DNA of 64,000 nucleotides, taken from assembly GCA_963514095.1 (NCBI GenBank), contig OY741268.1:11492208-11556207 (forward strand), written 5' to 3'. Each line of letters begins with the position of its first letter. Position 1 is the first letter of the stretch. The notes below the pieces were generated by a model. It did not search any database. It had not been told where the DNA came from and worked only from the letters and a program-made list of their open reading frames with translations. The DNA is from Eutrigla gurnardus (taxonomy: Eukaryota; Chordata; Actinopteri; Perciformes; Triglidae). This document shows positions 1 through 12,192 of the stretch, one piece after another. Both the position numbers and the translations under genes were made by a program.

Positions 1-235
1 CGTGATAATTCTAACCAACTAGGGCAACGTTGAGGGGAGTGTCTTATGTCCGCACTTATTTCAGACCATCTGCAGAGAAAAGCATGCGAAGGGAGGTACC
101 TGGAGATACCGCAAGTTTTTAAAGTCATGTGACATGTCGCAAAGGGAAGTTATCACCAGCATTTGTGATGTTTTTTTCCCAGAATGCCTTGTTTTGCGAG
201 GCAAATGCATGCACATGCTTGATTCGAAACAAGCC

Positions 236-447
236 TAATCCCAGTCCACGCCTCGTCTCCTCCTCGTCTCCCACTCACGCCTTCTTCTCCTCCCTCTTTC
301 CCACTTGCGCCGGTGGGCGAGACGGGAGGTGTGCCTGCGCGAGCCTGCGCGGTGCACGAAACTTGCAAAGTCCAGGCGGACACACCCCGTCGGCACGGCG
401 CAGGTGCGCTGAAAGCTGACTGCGCCTGGTCTACGAAACTAGGGCCC
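236..447 (-). mobile_element. Fragment of TIR element, same family as 10926-11879
   Basis: Read on the minus strand from 447, this stretch starts GGGCCCTAGTTTCGTAGACC and follows the left end of the 10926-11879 element for about 212 bp with only a few mismatches. The match stops at the GGGATTA motif near 236, and the sequence beyond it is unrelated to the other copy. The opposite terminus is not seen, so this is a truncated copy, a copy with a different interior, or one whose far end lies outside the window. Apparent reading frames through it are GC-rich transposon sequence, not genes. Confidence 0.8.
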
Positions 448-3400
448 TGTAGGTGTAGATGGATCCCCGAGGCACCCGTTGTTATTTCTGTATCTATTTT
501 ACATCTGTCTGTCCAGCTTGAGGGATTCTTCCTTAGTTGGCTAGTTTTTCCTTATCAAAAGCAAGGCTCCAAGTTGTGCAGATTTGTGATATTGGGCAAA
601 ATAAATAAAACTGACTTGACTTGTTTATTGTATTACACGCCAGCCAATCAAAAAATTTATTTTTGTTATGGTATAAAGGATCTTAATCAATTGTATGAAT
701 GTGATACTTAAAAAACCTGTTTTGCAGAGCTGTTATTTATATTATGTATTGTTTACTGAGCAATGAGCACAAATGTACACTATGAATGACTTAACAAATG
801 ATTTGCCAAGAGCCTGCTTTCCCGACTTATGGATCAGCACCCACATCTCCGGTCATACAAATAAGTCTGGTGTTTGCGTGCATCGACAGCTGCTTGCCGG
901 GACGGAGAAATCAATCTATGTCAAGACCAATTAGAGCTTTGTAAATTATATGAGTCATCACAAAAATAAACAAATAGAGAAAAGTGTGGCCACAAATGTG
1001 CAGCTATTCAGTTGTTAGTCAACTTAAAGAAAAAGGAAATGAGCAACCACTACCTCAGCTTCAGTCTCGACAAACAGCTATAATTACAACTATATTCCAA
1101 GCCTGTATAGTGGCTCAAATTCACAAGAATTCTGTGTGATCTATTAAAGCATTGCACTGATTTTCACTTTTCTGATCTAATCAAGCTTCTAACTATATGA
1201 GTTATATTGGTTTTCCTTTCCTCGATTCTTATGTAACTGCATGTGGATCATTGTTGGAGTCCTGCTTCTGTCCCGACATCGCTGCCAGGTTATCCCTCCA
1301 TGACTCAGGCCAGTTTAGAGCTGTCTTTAATGGACACATTTGGGCTGCGAGCCAACATTTTCAACTCTGCTGCTCTATGAAATGACTCACAATTAGCTCC
1401 ATTGAGGTAACTGTCAGCACACTAATCCCTGGCTTTTTGAATATAATTAAAGGAGATGCTTTCAGGGTGTTTACACAAAAACATGATCAGATTCTTGGGA
1501 ACAGTGGCCTGGTTGATGATTTGATCCCCCCGAGGCTTCACAGTGTGTCAGAGACTTGATGGGCCGTGTGGGGAGACAGGTCACCTGCAACAACCCCCCC
1601 ACTTCCACCCCCACCTCCACCTCCACCAGGATAATGAAGGCGGTGCAGAGATAAGTGTTGACTAAATGGTGCTGACACGCCGTTCCTCGTCTACATCTGT
1701 TTGTGACTCGAACAAACCTGCATATTTTTCCTGTTGGAGGCAAAACACAGGATTCTTCAAATGAGTATGTGATGTTGATAGTTTTACTTAAGTCAAACAT
1801 TAAAATACTTATATGATTTGGGATTTTGATGTTCTTTAATGTTTTTTTATTACATTTGCGACACAATCGTCTAACACTTTGGTGGTGCTTTGATCTTTAC
1901 CAGTTCCAATAGGACAAAGCTACTAACAAATCTCTGATGACGTTCAGGATCAACTGAAAATGCCAGTTTCTAATTGTGCTTTTTGGAACCTGTGACTCTA
2001 CAAAATAATGTAGAGAGCTAATAAGATGCTATATGCTCCAGGTATAAGCTAGCGAGCCGGGCCTGCTATCATTAGCAGTCGGGAGACACCACAGGCCAAA
2101 GCATTGTTTTTTCATGCACTGGTCAGTTTTGAGATGTTGGGCTATTTTGCTTCCATAACATGTCTTTTTCAGACTAGTGGAGCGGAAACATCCAAAATAC
2201 ACATTGACACTTTTTGCATCAGATTTCTCCTAAATTCACCAAAAGTTAGCATTAGATAATACCTCATTTGCATATGTAAACATACAATTTCAGAAAACTT
2301 AAAGTTATCAGTTTCATGGTGATAATATATGTTTTACCCTATTCACCTGTGTAAAGAAGATGAGGAGGGAGGAAAGGAGGAGAGGATGAAGGGAGGAAGT
2401 GTTAGGCTGAGGCCGAAAGGCTGGATGGTTAGCTGTCGGATTAGCTTGGCGCTCTCAGAGGCTTCTCTTTGTGAGAGCGACTGGTTGCTGGTAGCTGTTA
2501 GCTGGGGGTTTGGGGGGTGAGACCAGGTCTGTACCTGTGACTCACTGGCCACAGGTGTCAATCACACTCACCCTGGCTGCCAGAGGAATGTGGCAAATGA
2601 GGCTGTGTGGTCCCAGACACCCGGTGGCTGGAGCTGCAACTGAATCAGACATTCAGCTGCTGGCTGCAGTGCAGGTAACACCTGGAGGTGAGGAGGACAG
2701 AAATACTCCCCTGTCTCTGCCTCGGCTTTGTGCTTTTTTAGGAGGTGTAATTGAACGCCAGGTCCTCCTGCCTGAAGGCAGAGGTTATTGTTCACTCATC
2801 TAACAGTGCGCCTTTCTTCCTTCTCGGGTTCCACTTTCATTTGTCGAATCTGAGCAATTTTTTTTAAAGCCACTATTTCTACAGGCATAAAACATTGATC
2901 CACGACAAACTTAACATTTCCTGTAACCTACTTGACTGGATCATAATCATCAGTCTAATACTTTTTAACTTGCAAATATTTAATTTTTTAAAATATCAAT
3001 GAAGGAAACAAATGGTTGTCTCCGATGAATTAATACCACATTAATGGCTTTCATATAATCAACAGTAGCACCAGGGTTGTAGTTGTTCATGTCACTATAA
3101 GCCAATGGGTCCTTGGCCAGATAAAATGCTGAAGACCTCTGTTTTACTGTCTTCTTCACTGCAGTTTTTTCTACAACTGGGTAGTAAACAAGGGGAATAT
3201 GATGTCAATGTCAGGAGCACAGCATAACATACAGGTGTTTATATTTATTTTATTTATATATAATTATACTATTTGTGGATTAAAGAAAGTGAAACTCACA
3301 TGCAAAGCGATTTATGTTTCCTTAGAAGATGAAGAAATTCAGTGGTGTAAGCAAAAAAGCTCACTTCCCTTTTCTATTTTTCAATTGGATTTCCACTTAT

Positions 3401-4402
3401 TAATTTTTTTAGGGCTAGATATATTTCCAGCCTTTAAATGTTCTCTATATAACATCCACTGCTTTACTATAGCATCAAACCACTATTTACTAGGAAAAGA
3501 TAGAATAATGGTGTCAGGACCAAAGAATTAAGTCCCTCTCTGTGTGTTGTTATCTGAGCTTATGCTTACTATGTTAGTGCACGTGAGCATGCTCATGGCT
3601 GCTGCTCTGCACTACGCTCATACGGCAGAAACATAGTGCCCCCCCTTACACCATTAGCTCTGTCTCTGCAATATGTTGCTATGGTGGTGGAATAAAATAT
3701 TTTAAATATAATTATTTCGTGTCTACTATTTAATGGATTTATTCTAGCAATGCATGCATCTATAAAAGTAAGTTTCTCTTAATATTTTATTGCAAACCTC
3801 TCCTTGTGTGAGGGAGCTACATACCATCCTGTTATTCCTTTATGGGGGACAGCCAAAAGTTTAATTATTTAAACTTTGAAAAATAATGCTGTTACCATTG
3901 TGAGTATTCACTCCTATTCTCTCATTTAATTTTCTATCCTATACACTTATCTGTTTTTATCCGGTATGCCACCTAACATCTTCCTGAGTCCATGAACTAT
4001 TTTGAACATAAACATTTAACCACCTATAAATATGACATTTAACACTTTTCTGTATATCATATGATAATTAACAGAATATCTTTGGACTGTTGGTCTGGGA
4101 ATTTGAAGATGTGACTTAAAAAAAAAAGAATGAATCACTTCAGCACCCATCAGATTAATCTGTACTGAAAATAAACATTTGTTTACTCTAATGCATGATG
4201 AAAACTGCTGCATCATGATAACATGATGTCCAACGTGGTAATGAATATTATGCAGCCAGTTGCAAATGTCACATTTACAAACTTTTCGTATGAATGACTT
4301 CCGGGCTTTTCATGTGAACAGTCAAGAGTAGCTGCGGTCAGAGGGCTGCCGGATATATCCGTCTCTCACAATGACAGCGACCTTAATATTCCCACAGAGA
4401 AG

Positions 4403-4433
<31 letters not shown>

Positions 4434-6025
4434 CATCTGTAGCCTCTCAGATTTGTGCCTAATAAAAGCAGACACATCGGCCCTGTGTGAAATTCAGGTA
4501 AAGGTTTTTGTCCTTGGTGTGATTATCAGAGCATGAAGGATGATTGGCACCTGCAGATTTCTTACATGCATGGCAGCGTTTTGGCCTTCATGTCTAACTC
4601 CAACGTGTCTGTGTTTGCTGTTAAATACCTCTGTTCCCTGTCAGCGCACGTGTCTTAATGTCTGCATATGAAAAGATCTAGAGTTGATTTATCCTCTAAC
4701 ACTCTGCCTCCCGTCTGATGTGAGCCTGTATTTCATTCAAGCTGTTAGAATTCCCTACAGTATGATGTATGATTATGAATTGCGATTATGAAGGATTTTA
4801 AGGCACGCTCAATAAGGAGCAGTTTATTTGTCGTTTTGCCAAGAGATATATAGTCTTGGCCCACGATTCTCATAGTCTGCAGTCTGCTTGCGGCTTTTAT
4901 GTGATTTTTATTTTATGAGTGCTTTGGCACATGGTGCTTTTTTATATTTGTTTGCAACCTTTATATATGTCAAGGATTCTGCTGTCTTGGCTTAACTCTT
5001 TTAAAGGAGTGTATGTAGTCATCTATGTAGTTAGAACAAGGAAAGAGAAACTATTGCAGTGCAGTACATGTGCAGCATGTTCATGTGCATGTGTGGTCTG
5101 TGATTTATTTTTTTGTAGTATAGAAGTTTGGTGTGCTGAAAGGAAGTTTACAATGAAAGCATTATACATCATGTCCACGTTACGTTCCCGTGCCTGTGCT
5201 CGTGCATGAGAAACTGTACCGTGCCAAAGCACACCTCTTCCAGCCGTGCCAGGGGCCAAGCAAACGCACTCACACGAGTCAAACAAACTGGACTTTGGGG
5301 CCCAAACGTGCCTGGGTGTGGTACAGATTGCCGAGAGTGAGTGCATCCTTAATCTTCCTGATAAGGCCCCTTGAGACTTCCATGGTATATGTAGCTACAG
5401 ACCTGAAATCAAGCACAAGAAAGCTTTAATTCAGGGCTAAGCACTATCTAATCTCTGTGAAGGAGTTCAAACAGTTCAGCCTGCCAGAGCTGGAGAAACA
5501 CTCAGCACTCTCAGTGTTTCCTGCAACGGTTTAGAGATGGCACTAAGTGCTCCACACGGAGGGAGGGATCAATACTTAAATACAGCACAGCAGCTGGCCT
5601 GCCAGTCTTCTCCATTTAATGTCTAATGCGGTGGTGAAAGGAAATCAAAACATCAACGTTTATGAGGTCTGGCAGATGTCAACGTGACAACAGTTTTTTG
5701 CCATTTTGAAAATGCTTTTTTTTTTTTGTGGTCACGTTTCTCCTCAACTTTTCCCTGATTTTTATTGCAGCTGAGACTGATGTCTGCACTACAGCTGTGC
5801 ATAAGAAATTCCTCATGCTGCGGAGGGCCGAAAGCTTGTTTTCGGCAAAGCGTGTGTGTCGTCATCAGATAAGAACAAACCAAATGTTGGTTCCGTGTTT
5901 CAAAGGGAGATCTGTTTTCATGATGGAATGGAAAACAAACGGTAACAGATCTTTTTCAATATAAAGTTGTTATCCTCCCAAGAACAAAACTGATGTACAA
6001 CGTGTGATTGATTACTTTGATAGCG
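448..6025. other. Intergenic, no gene recognised
   Basis: No exon series or recognisable protein was found on either strand. At about 565-640 there is a tail-like segment (TGTGATATTGGGCAAAATAA followed by a TTGACTTGACTTG run) of the kind that ends fish retroposons. A (GT)n microsatellite lies at about 4407-4433. The stretches 1480-1720 and 2340-2810 are more GC-rich than their surroundings and unique within the window; I cannot say whether they are regulatory. Confidence 0.6.
4407..4433. repeat. (GT)n microsatellite
   Basis: Uninterrupted GT dinucleotides after AGTGTTT. Confidence 0.95.
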
Positions 6026-6755
6026 ACGATTCTTTGTACCATAAATAAAGTTTGCCCTGATGGAGGTGATATACAAAGGCCACTGGGTAATGCAAGTTTA
6101 AGACTTTTATCTCCCTGGAAACATGCTGAACAAAGTTTGTGGTAATCTGTTATGGCAATTCGACCACTAGATACTGGTAATTACTCTTCAAAATGTTTTT
6201 TTTTCTGATTGTAAAGGTAAGGTCAGGGGTCACGCAAAAAAATAAACCTCCAAGGGATTAGCCTCTAAGGACAAGGAATTTCAATGTTTTATTACAGTCT
6301 GATAGTTGCAATGACTTGAATACATGATATGCTATGCAGGGTCCTGGGGATGGCAACGTCAGTCTGATGGCCTTGTCAGTCCACCATCTTGTTCCCTTGG
6401 TGTAAGATCTTATAAACTATTAGATTAATTGAAAATGTTGTGCCCACATTCATGGTCCCCAGAGGAGTTACCCCAATGACTTTAGCAACCTCCTGATTCT
6501 TTCCTTTAGCACCTCAAGTTAATGCATGAGCGTGTTGGCATTCTGATTAGGATTTTGCTCAAAGCACCGCTCAGCCTCAAAGACGGTGAATACCTATACC
6601 ATAAGGCAATTTGGACTGAATATTGGACTCTGGCCCAAAAAAGGAAGTTAAAGTCTGAGAAAAGGGAAGAGAAAATGGACATGATGAAAAACATGAAGCC
6701 TGAGAGGAAGGACAAAAAAAAAAAAGGAAACCACTCCTCTGTGATACATTTGTTT
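6026..6755. repeat. Dispersed repeat, copy 1 (uninterrupted)
   Basis: The segment from GACGATTCTTTGTACC to CCACTCCTCTGT is repeated with high similarity at 10564-12041. Copy 1 has about 210 bp (about 6190-6400) that copy 2 lacks. Copy 2 contains a 954-bp insertion that copy 1 lacks. The phrase around 6450-6500 (CATTCATGGTCCCCAGAGGA) matches a repeat I recall as common in fish genomes. The family is not named here because no search was possible. Confidence 0.8.
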
Positions 6756-8166
6756 CGTGAATTCCAGTTCCAATTTCCGTAAATCATTTTGGCCTAAACT
6801 AACCTGGAATCTAAACTGCACTGAAAAAAGTTGTTGCTGTTGTTGGTTTAATGTGTATTTTCGCGCTCTAATAGCTGAAAAGTTATTAGTTTTTTCATTT
6901 AATCTAAACATTCTAATTTATGTTTATGGTTGAAACTATTTTTGTATTTGGATACAATATAAATTGGCAGCAGGACATTGAACTGAATTTATTCATTTGA
7001 TCAAAGCATTTTTATTAGATTAAGCATGATTTGCACATGCAATTTTGAGTTTGAGATCGCGCTCTCTGACCCGTTTACGTCCAAATAAAGGAATAAAAAA
7101 AATGTCCATCACAGAATCAGTGGGCGTCGGCCGCAACGGTACACTCCAACAGACCCCTCGAGCCAGGCTGCGACACAGAAGAATGACAGAGCAACATAGA
7201 TACTGGTAAGGTAAAAACAGTAAACCTTGTCTAACGTTAACGTTCCAAGTATACCTGACTGGCCTTGACTCTGGCCGTAATTTCAGCACTTCCGCTTGAT
7301 AGTTTGTAAGTTATAGCGCTAAGCTAGTGCTAGCGCTAACGTTAACGTTAGCATTCTTCATTCAAACTATAAAGTCAACATACGTTAGCCGCCCTCTGGT
7401 CGTGGGTGGGTTATGCTATCACAGTTAGCTAGCTACGTTAACTAACAAATGCAAGCTATCATTTCTAAATGTAATGTTATTTTGTGGCGGAATTGACGGT
7501 AGCTCAAGTTACCACGTGTAAGTTAGTTAACGTTACAGCTAATGTTATGTTCGTGACTTAAAATGCTTGCTCTGCTTAGTGTGTTTAATAGTTAACAGTG
7601 GCGCGAAGAGCCTAGCAAATGTTTATGTGCCGACATTACTGTCTTAAAGTGCTCTGCGGGCTCTGTTTTAAAGCTAGTGGAGATAGTAGTAGTAGTATCA
7701 TATGAAACTACACAACGTTAGGCATCAATTATTACCAACCATGACATGCTAGCTTGTAAGGAAGGGGGTTAATAATGCTCCAAAGTTTTTTTTGTTCGTT
7801 TTTGACACGTGGTGACGTTGGTTAATCCCCAGGTTTAAGCTGCAAACTTGACTGATGGTTATTTCTGCTGTCAATAGCATAAAGGCATCTGTGATCTTTT
7901 ATTCCCCCTCCTAATTATCTCGTGTTCAGTATTTATCAGCCATGGTATTACAAGACCCAGCTAATTCTAGCTGGTAATGTTACTTTGCTACACTGTTAAC
8001 AGCATTTACATGTGGTAAAAAAGTACCAAAATGTTAGCCAGCTTCCCTAAAATCATAAAATAAAGTATATCTGTTTATGTAAAAGTTGGATAATTTGTGC
8101 ATCATGTTAGTAGCTAACACACTTTGATGGTTAACTTAAAAACTAAATAATGTATTCTCTTTCAAG
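6756..8166 (+). promoter_or_regulatory. Possible promoter and 5' region of the SAMD3-like gene
   Basis: Between about 7020 and 7600 CpG-containing motifs are frequent and the sequence has repeated GCTAACGTTAACGTTAGC-type words, which often surround teleost first exons. No TATA box or initiator is obvious and the first exon cannot be placed. The only link to the gene is position and composition. The rest of this stretch shows nothing recognisable. Confidence 0.3.
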
Positions 8167-9738
8167 TTCAGGGAAGCAGCCACCAATCAATTGTGTTCCT
8201 GCTGTGCAACCTATTTGGAAGCTCCTGCCAGTGATCATTGCTTGTGGTAAGTTCTATTTACATTGTCATAAGGACATTTTTGATAATTAGGCCAGTTGGC
8301 TGGGGAAAGTATAGAATCATCTCTTATCTGGGAAATTGTCTACCAGATCTACTAAGTTAAACTAAATGTAAATAAAAAATTAGGTGTGGTCTACTCAGTT
8401 AACTAAAGGTATCTTTTGTATCATGTTTCCTCAGTTATGTATGTATGTGGAAATGTAAAGACTGGCAAGAGATGGCAAAGACGCTCGGATACCAGAGACA
8501 AGAAATTGTGCATAAGAAGCCGAGCATTAAAGACGTCTTCAAGAGATGGCCTGCACTTTTTCAGATGGAAGAGGTAGGTTTTTAGATGCAAAGCATCTCA
8601 GACGCATTAGTCACCCATGCATTTACTAACTTAATTGTTACCCTGTAGTGGTTTCATCGGCATGGCACTCAATTCATGTTTTTTTTTTTTTTTTGTGTAG
8701 GTGATAATTTGGTTAGACTGTGCTGGTGATTCTGTTTTGTTTTTCTAGGTTTAAGTATTTCACCATCTAAAAACTTGTACACTTCTTTCTGTATGCTCTA
8801 CTTTTTAGATCAATGCCAAGTTCATCCGAATCACAACAGTTCCCTTGGAGACAAAGTACTCTTCGCAGTTGGACAAGCACTCCACCAAACTGCTGGAGGT
8901 CATCAGGAGCAAGGGAGGAGTTGTGAAAGAGAAGACCACCAGGACCTTGCAAGTTTTAGATGAGGTATCTATGAACAAGTTGTGTATCAGTGAGATCCAT
9001 GGCTGAATTGATTGTTTAATTTTAATTGATTGTAACTGTTCTTACTCAGACTGTGGACATCACCATCAGAAGAGAATGCATCCTCTCTGATGATCTACAT
9101 GGGCGAACCTGTTGAGAACCTTATCAAAGAATACCAGGTAAGGGCTCTCACCCTCTCACTCGCTCACACAGTTAACACCCACAGACAAACAGCCATATGT
9201 AATAAATAGGGTAAATATGTGAATTGTGTGAGTCTCATGGGACAGCTTTTTAACCCGACGAGAAATCTTGTCACTTTTAATCTCGTCATACCCCTTGTAA
9301 TAAACATTTGTTTGATTTGTGCCTATTCAAGTTTTGAAAGTTTAGAGTTTATAAGAGATTAAGATTCAATTTCTGAAACAATAACGCTTATCTTTTCTTT
9401 TCTTTTTTTTAATGCAGGAAAATGAGGTTGAAGAACTGGAGCAGACAACCATGGCGATCTTTATCACTGAGAAAGAGGATCCTCAACATCCACCCGAAGA
9501 AATTAAAATTGTCACTGAAGGAACAGAGGTCCTAAACGAGTTGCCCTCGGTTGCAACAGCTTTTGCCATGGGCTTTGGGCTCTTATACACACTCAACCTA
9601 AAATATCCGAAAAGGCTGCACTTCACCTTTGAATTTGTGCAAAAGGTCCTGATGGAGCTTGATGGAAAAAGGATGACCAAGAAAGTCAATAGACTGAGCA
9701 CCCAACTGTACAGCACAGAGGTTAAATTTTCAGACTAA
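8167..9738 (+). pseudogene. SAMD3-like protein (teleost family), frameshifted
   Basis: The protein resembles teleost proteins annotated 'sterile alpha motif domain-containing protein 3-like'; its biochemical role is not established. Exons read with GT-AG introns: 8167-8246 (tentative), 8435-8573 (WQEMAKTLGYQ ... RWPALFQMEE), 8809-8964 (INAKFIRITTVPLE...), 9050-9137, and 9418-9738 (ENEVEELEQTTMAIF ... LNELPSVATAFAMGFGLLY ... STEVKFSD, stop). The motifs RWPALF, ITTVPLE, LPSVATAFAM and FTFEFVQKVLM are family hallmarks. Exon 9050-9137 is 88 bp, whereas the phases on both sides require 87. One extra base lies between codons for RRECIL and LMIYMGEPVENL, so the direct reading ends at TGA after GRTC. 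All other exons are open and in phase. No start codon was found, since the 5' exons are not placed. It may be a young pseudogene, or a working gene with a sequence error. No SAM domain is visible in these exons. Confidence 0.75.
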
Positions 9739-10563
9739 TGGAGAGGATCAGGAGCTTTCTATCTTGAGAACTGGAGAGATTCACACAAGTCATCTTAAAA
9801 CCCTTTTAAGAAAATCATTTGGATAACGTTTCCTGTCAGAAGAATGTTCCTACTTCAATGTTCCTAACTGTTGATTCCATCACGTGAGTGATACTTAAAG
9901 TCACCAACTTTGTAGGCTCAGAGTTTTTGTTTGAGCTATTATGCCTAAACTCTGTGTCTTAGGAGTTCCACTATTCACTCTCTGAGGAGCAGTTCCAGGA
10001 TTTGTGTTCAGCTGAAAGAGTCTGTTAAACATTATATACATCTGAAACAGGTGTACAATGCTGTCAAAATAACATTTTATTATATTTTAGGATGTTTAAA
10101 GGTGAAATGTGTTCCGTCAGGAAAAACCTTCCCAATTCAATATTACTACAAATGTGATGTCATCAAGTGATGATTTGAATTATGTAACAAATTTGTGGGC
10201 TCAAAGCCATTTTGTCAAATTACTTGTATTTTAAGATTAACTGTGGTTGATATTTTTACCCTGCTGCACACACTGCCCCACCACAATCTGTGATGTCAGA
10301 GTACCTTTTTTTTTGTTGCCATAGACAGATGTTAGTACCTCCAAAGACCTCACAGATTAGGATTAGGCAGTGTGTGCAGCAGGGTGAATATATCAATAGG
10401 GCAGCAATTGATCATGTGTTAAGCTAAGGCTTACACCTGAATTAGAAAATGTATGCCCTGGTAAATTTGCCATGGGTACTGCATGATGTCTTAGGAGTTC
10501 GACAGGACATTTGAAACAGATGTACATACTCCAGAAACAAACCATATGTGAGATCATAGATTT
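9739..10563. other. Downstream of the SAMD3-like gene, no gene seen
   Basis: This AT-rich stretch probably contains the 3' UTR of the preceding gene, but no clear poly(A) signal could be chosen. Its end (10525-10562) carries a 38-bp sequence repeated at 12321-12358. Confidence 0.5.
10525..10562 (+). repeat. 38-bp direct repeat, copy A
   Basis: The sequence starting CATACTCCAGAAACAAACCA is repeated at 12321-12358 with one mismatch (C/T near its end). It immediately precedes the second dispersed-repeat copy. Confidence 0.9.
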
Positions 10564-12041
10564 GACGATTCTTTGTACCATAAATATATAAAGTTTGCCC
10601 TGATGGAGGTGATATACAAAGGCCACTGGGTAATGCAAGTTTAAGACTTTTATCTCCCTGGAAACATGCTGAACAAAGTTTGTGGTAATCTGTTATGGCA
10701 ATTCGACCACTAGATACTGGTAATTACTGGTGTAATGGTGTAAGATCTTATCAACTATTAGATGAATTGAAAATGTTGTGCCCACATTCATGGTCCCCAG
10801 AGGAGTTACCCCAATGACTTCAGCGATCTCCTGATTCTTTCCTTTAGCACCTCAAGTTAATGCATGAGCGTGTTGGCATTCTGATTAGGATTTTGCTCAA
10901 AGCACCGCTCAGCCTCAAAGACTGTGGGCCCTAGTTTCGTAGACCAGGCGCAGTCAGCTGTCAGCGCACCTGCGCCACGCCGACGGGGTGTGTCCGCCTG
11001 GACTTTGCAAGTTTCGTGCACCGCGCAGGCTCGCGCAGGCACACCTCCCGTCTCGCCCACCCGCGCAAGTGGGAAAGAGGGAGGAGAAGAAGGCGTGAGT
11101 GGGAGACGAGGAGGAGACGAGGCGTGGACTGGGATTAATACAGCCGATTCAGATCTTCACCAATCAAATGAGCTCCTCTCCTCTCCTTTAATGCGTTAGG
11201 GGAGGTTCAGTGTAAGATCCGTCACTTGACAACCCGATGACAGAAGCAGCGCCGCCACTCTCACAACGCGCATCACGCGCTGTGCGTGCGTATCATAATA
11301 ATAACAATGCCCATATTATAAAAAACAGGAGAGAGAGAGGGAGATGTTTTGGTCCGAGAGGCTGAGTCTCCGTTACGCGTGCCATCCGCCTTTGATCTGA
11401 CGTCAGATGTGACGGGACAATCTATACAGATATAAATTCACGTGTTGATTCAATTAGTTGCATTAAATAGTGTTTGTTGTGATTATTTATTGCATTTAAA
11501 TGTGCCTGGAACTGTGGAAACCTGCCTGTGAGGTCTTGGTGATGTGTGCGCACTGCGCGCCGTCAGCCAAACTTCCACTCTGCCAGCTGTGATTCGCATT
11601 GAATGAATGGACTTTATTTACGCCTTGCGCCGAAAGTAGACCAGGTCGGAGCTGGCGAGCTTTCAGCGCAGTCTCGGCGAGGCTTTTTGCCACGAAACTT
11701 CCGCTACGCCAAGCTGAATCTGTGACGCCTCCCTCTGCTGCGCCGCCACACCCATCTTGGCGCAGGCGATCCACCAAACTGCCAAACTGACCGTGCGCAA
11801 GGCTGCGCGGGTCGAAACTTGCATTACGCCGGCTCCGCCACCCTGCGCCGCCCTGCACTGCACCACGAAACTAGGGCCCGGTGAATACCTATACCATAAG
11901 GCAATTTGGACAAGATATTGGACTCTGGACCAAAATAAACGAAGTTAAACTCTGAGAAAAGGGAAGAGAAAATGGACATGATGAAAGTATGAAGCCTGAG
12001 AGGAAGGAAAAAAAAAAGGAAACCACTCCTCTGTTATTCAT
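10564..12041. repeat. Dispersed repeat, copy 2, interrupted by a TIR element
   Basis: This is homologous to 6026-6755. The parts 10564-10925 and 11880-12041 flank the TIR element. The equivalent of about 6190-6400 is missing at about 10728, replaced by a short GGTGTAAT overlap. Its right end stops only about 15 bp before the proximal promoter shared by the two lectin genes. Confidence 0.85.
10926..11879. mobile_element. Non-autonomous DNA transposon with GGGCCCTAGTTTCGT ends
   Basis: This is a 954-bp insertion with inverted termini: GGGCCCTAGTTTCGT at the left and its complement ACGAAACTAGGGCCC at the right. Flanks are ...AAAGACTGT and GGTGAATACC.... The uninterrupted copy near 6575-6590 reads AAAGACGGTGAATACC, so the insertion duplicated three bases (now TGT and GGT, one mismatch). 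Three-base duplication and ends beginning GGG are compatible with the PIF/Harbinger group, but that assignment is inference. The interior is GC-rich near both ends, with repeated GCGCAGG-like words, and has no transposase. It is therefore probably a MITE-like element mobilised in trans. Reading frames of 60-120 codons inside it have no protein-like features. Confidence 0.9.
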
Positions 12042-12054
12042 TCTGATGACACGG

Positions 12055-12192
12055 GCAGAAGTAGCATCCTGTCTTCTGCCCAATAAAAACGCTGCATTAA
12101 CATTTATTTTGCTATTTGTTCTAAATCAGCGACTGCTTCTTAATGTGAATGTAGTCACATCGATACTGACTTGGTTTGACCTCAGATCCAAG
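12055..12192 (+). promoter_or_regulatory. Proximal promoter and non-coding exon 1 of the plus-strand lectin gene
   Basis: The sequence GAAGTAGCATCCTGTCTTCT...CAATAAAAACGCTGCATTAACATTTATTT through CCTCAGATCCAAG|GTAAG aligns with the reverse complement of 25283-25420 upstream of the minus-strand lectin gene. A TATA-like AATAAAAA at about 12081-12088 corresponds to TATAAAA in the paralogue. The shared GT donor after CAGATCCAAG (12192/12193) supports a 5' UTR exon ending here. The start site is inferred to be about 25-35 bp after the TATA-like element. Confidence 0.7.

Noticed and set aside
8775..8963. Overlapping plus and minus frames inside the SAMD3-like exon 8809-8964
   Set aside because: The plus frame is out of phase with the family reading (INAKFIRITTVPLE), and the minus frame is its shadow.
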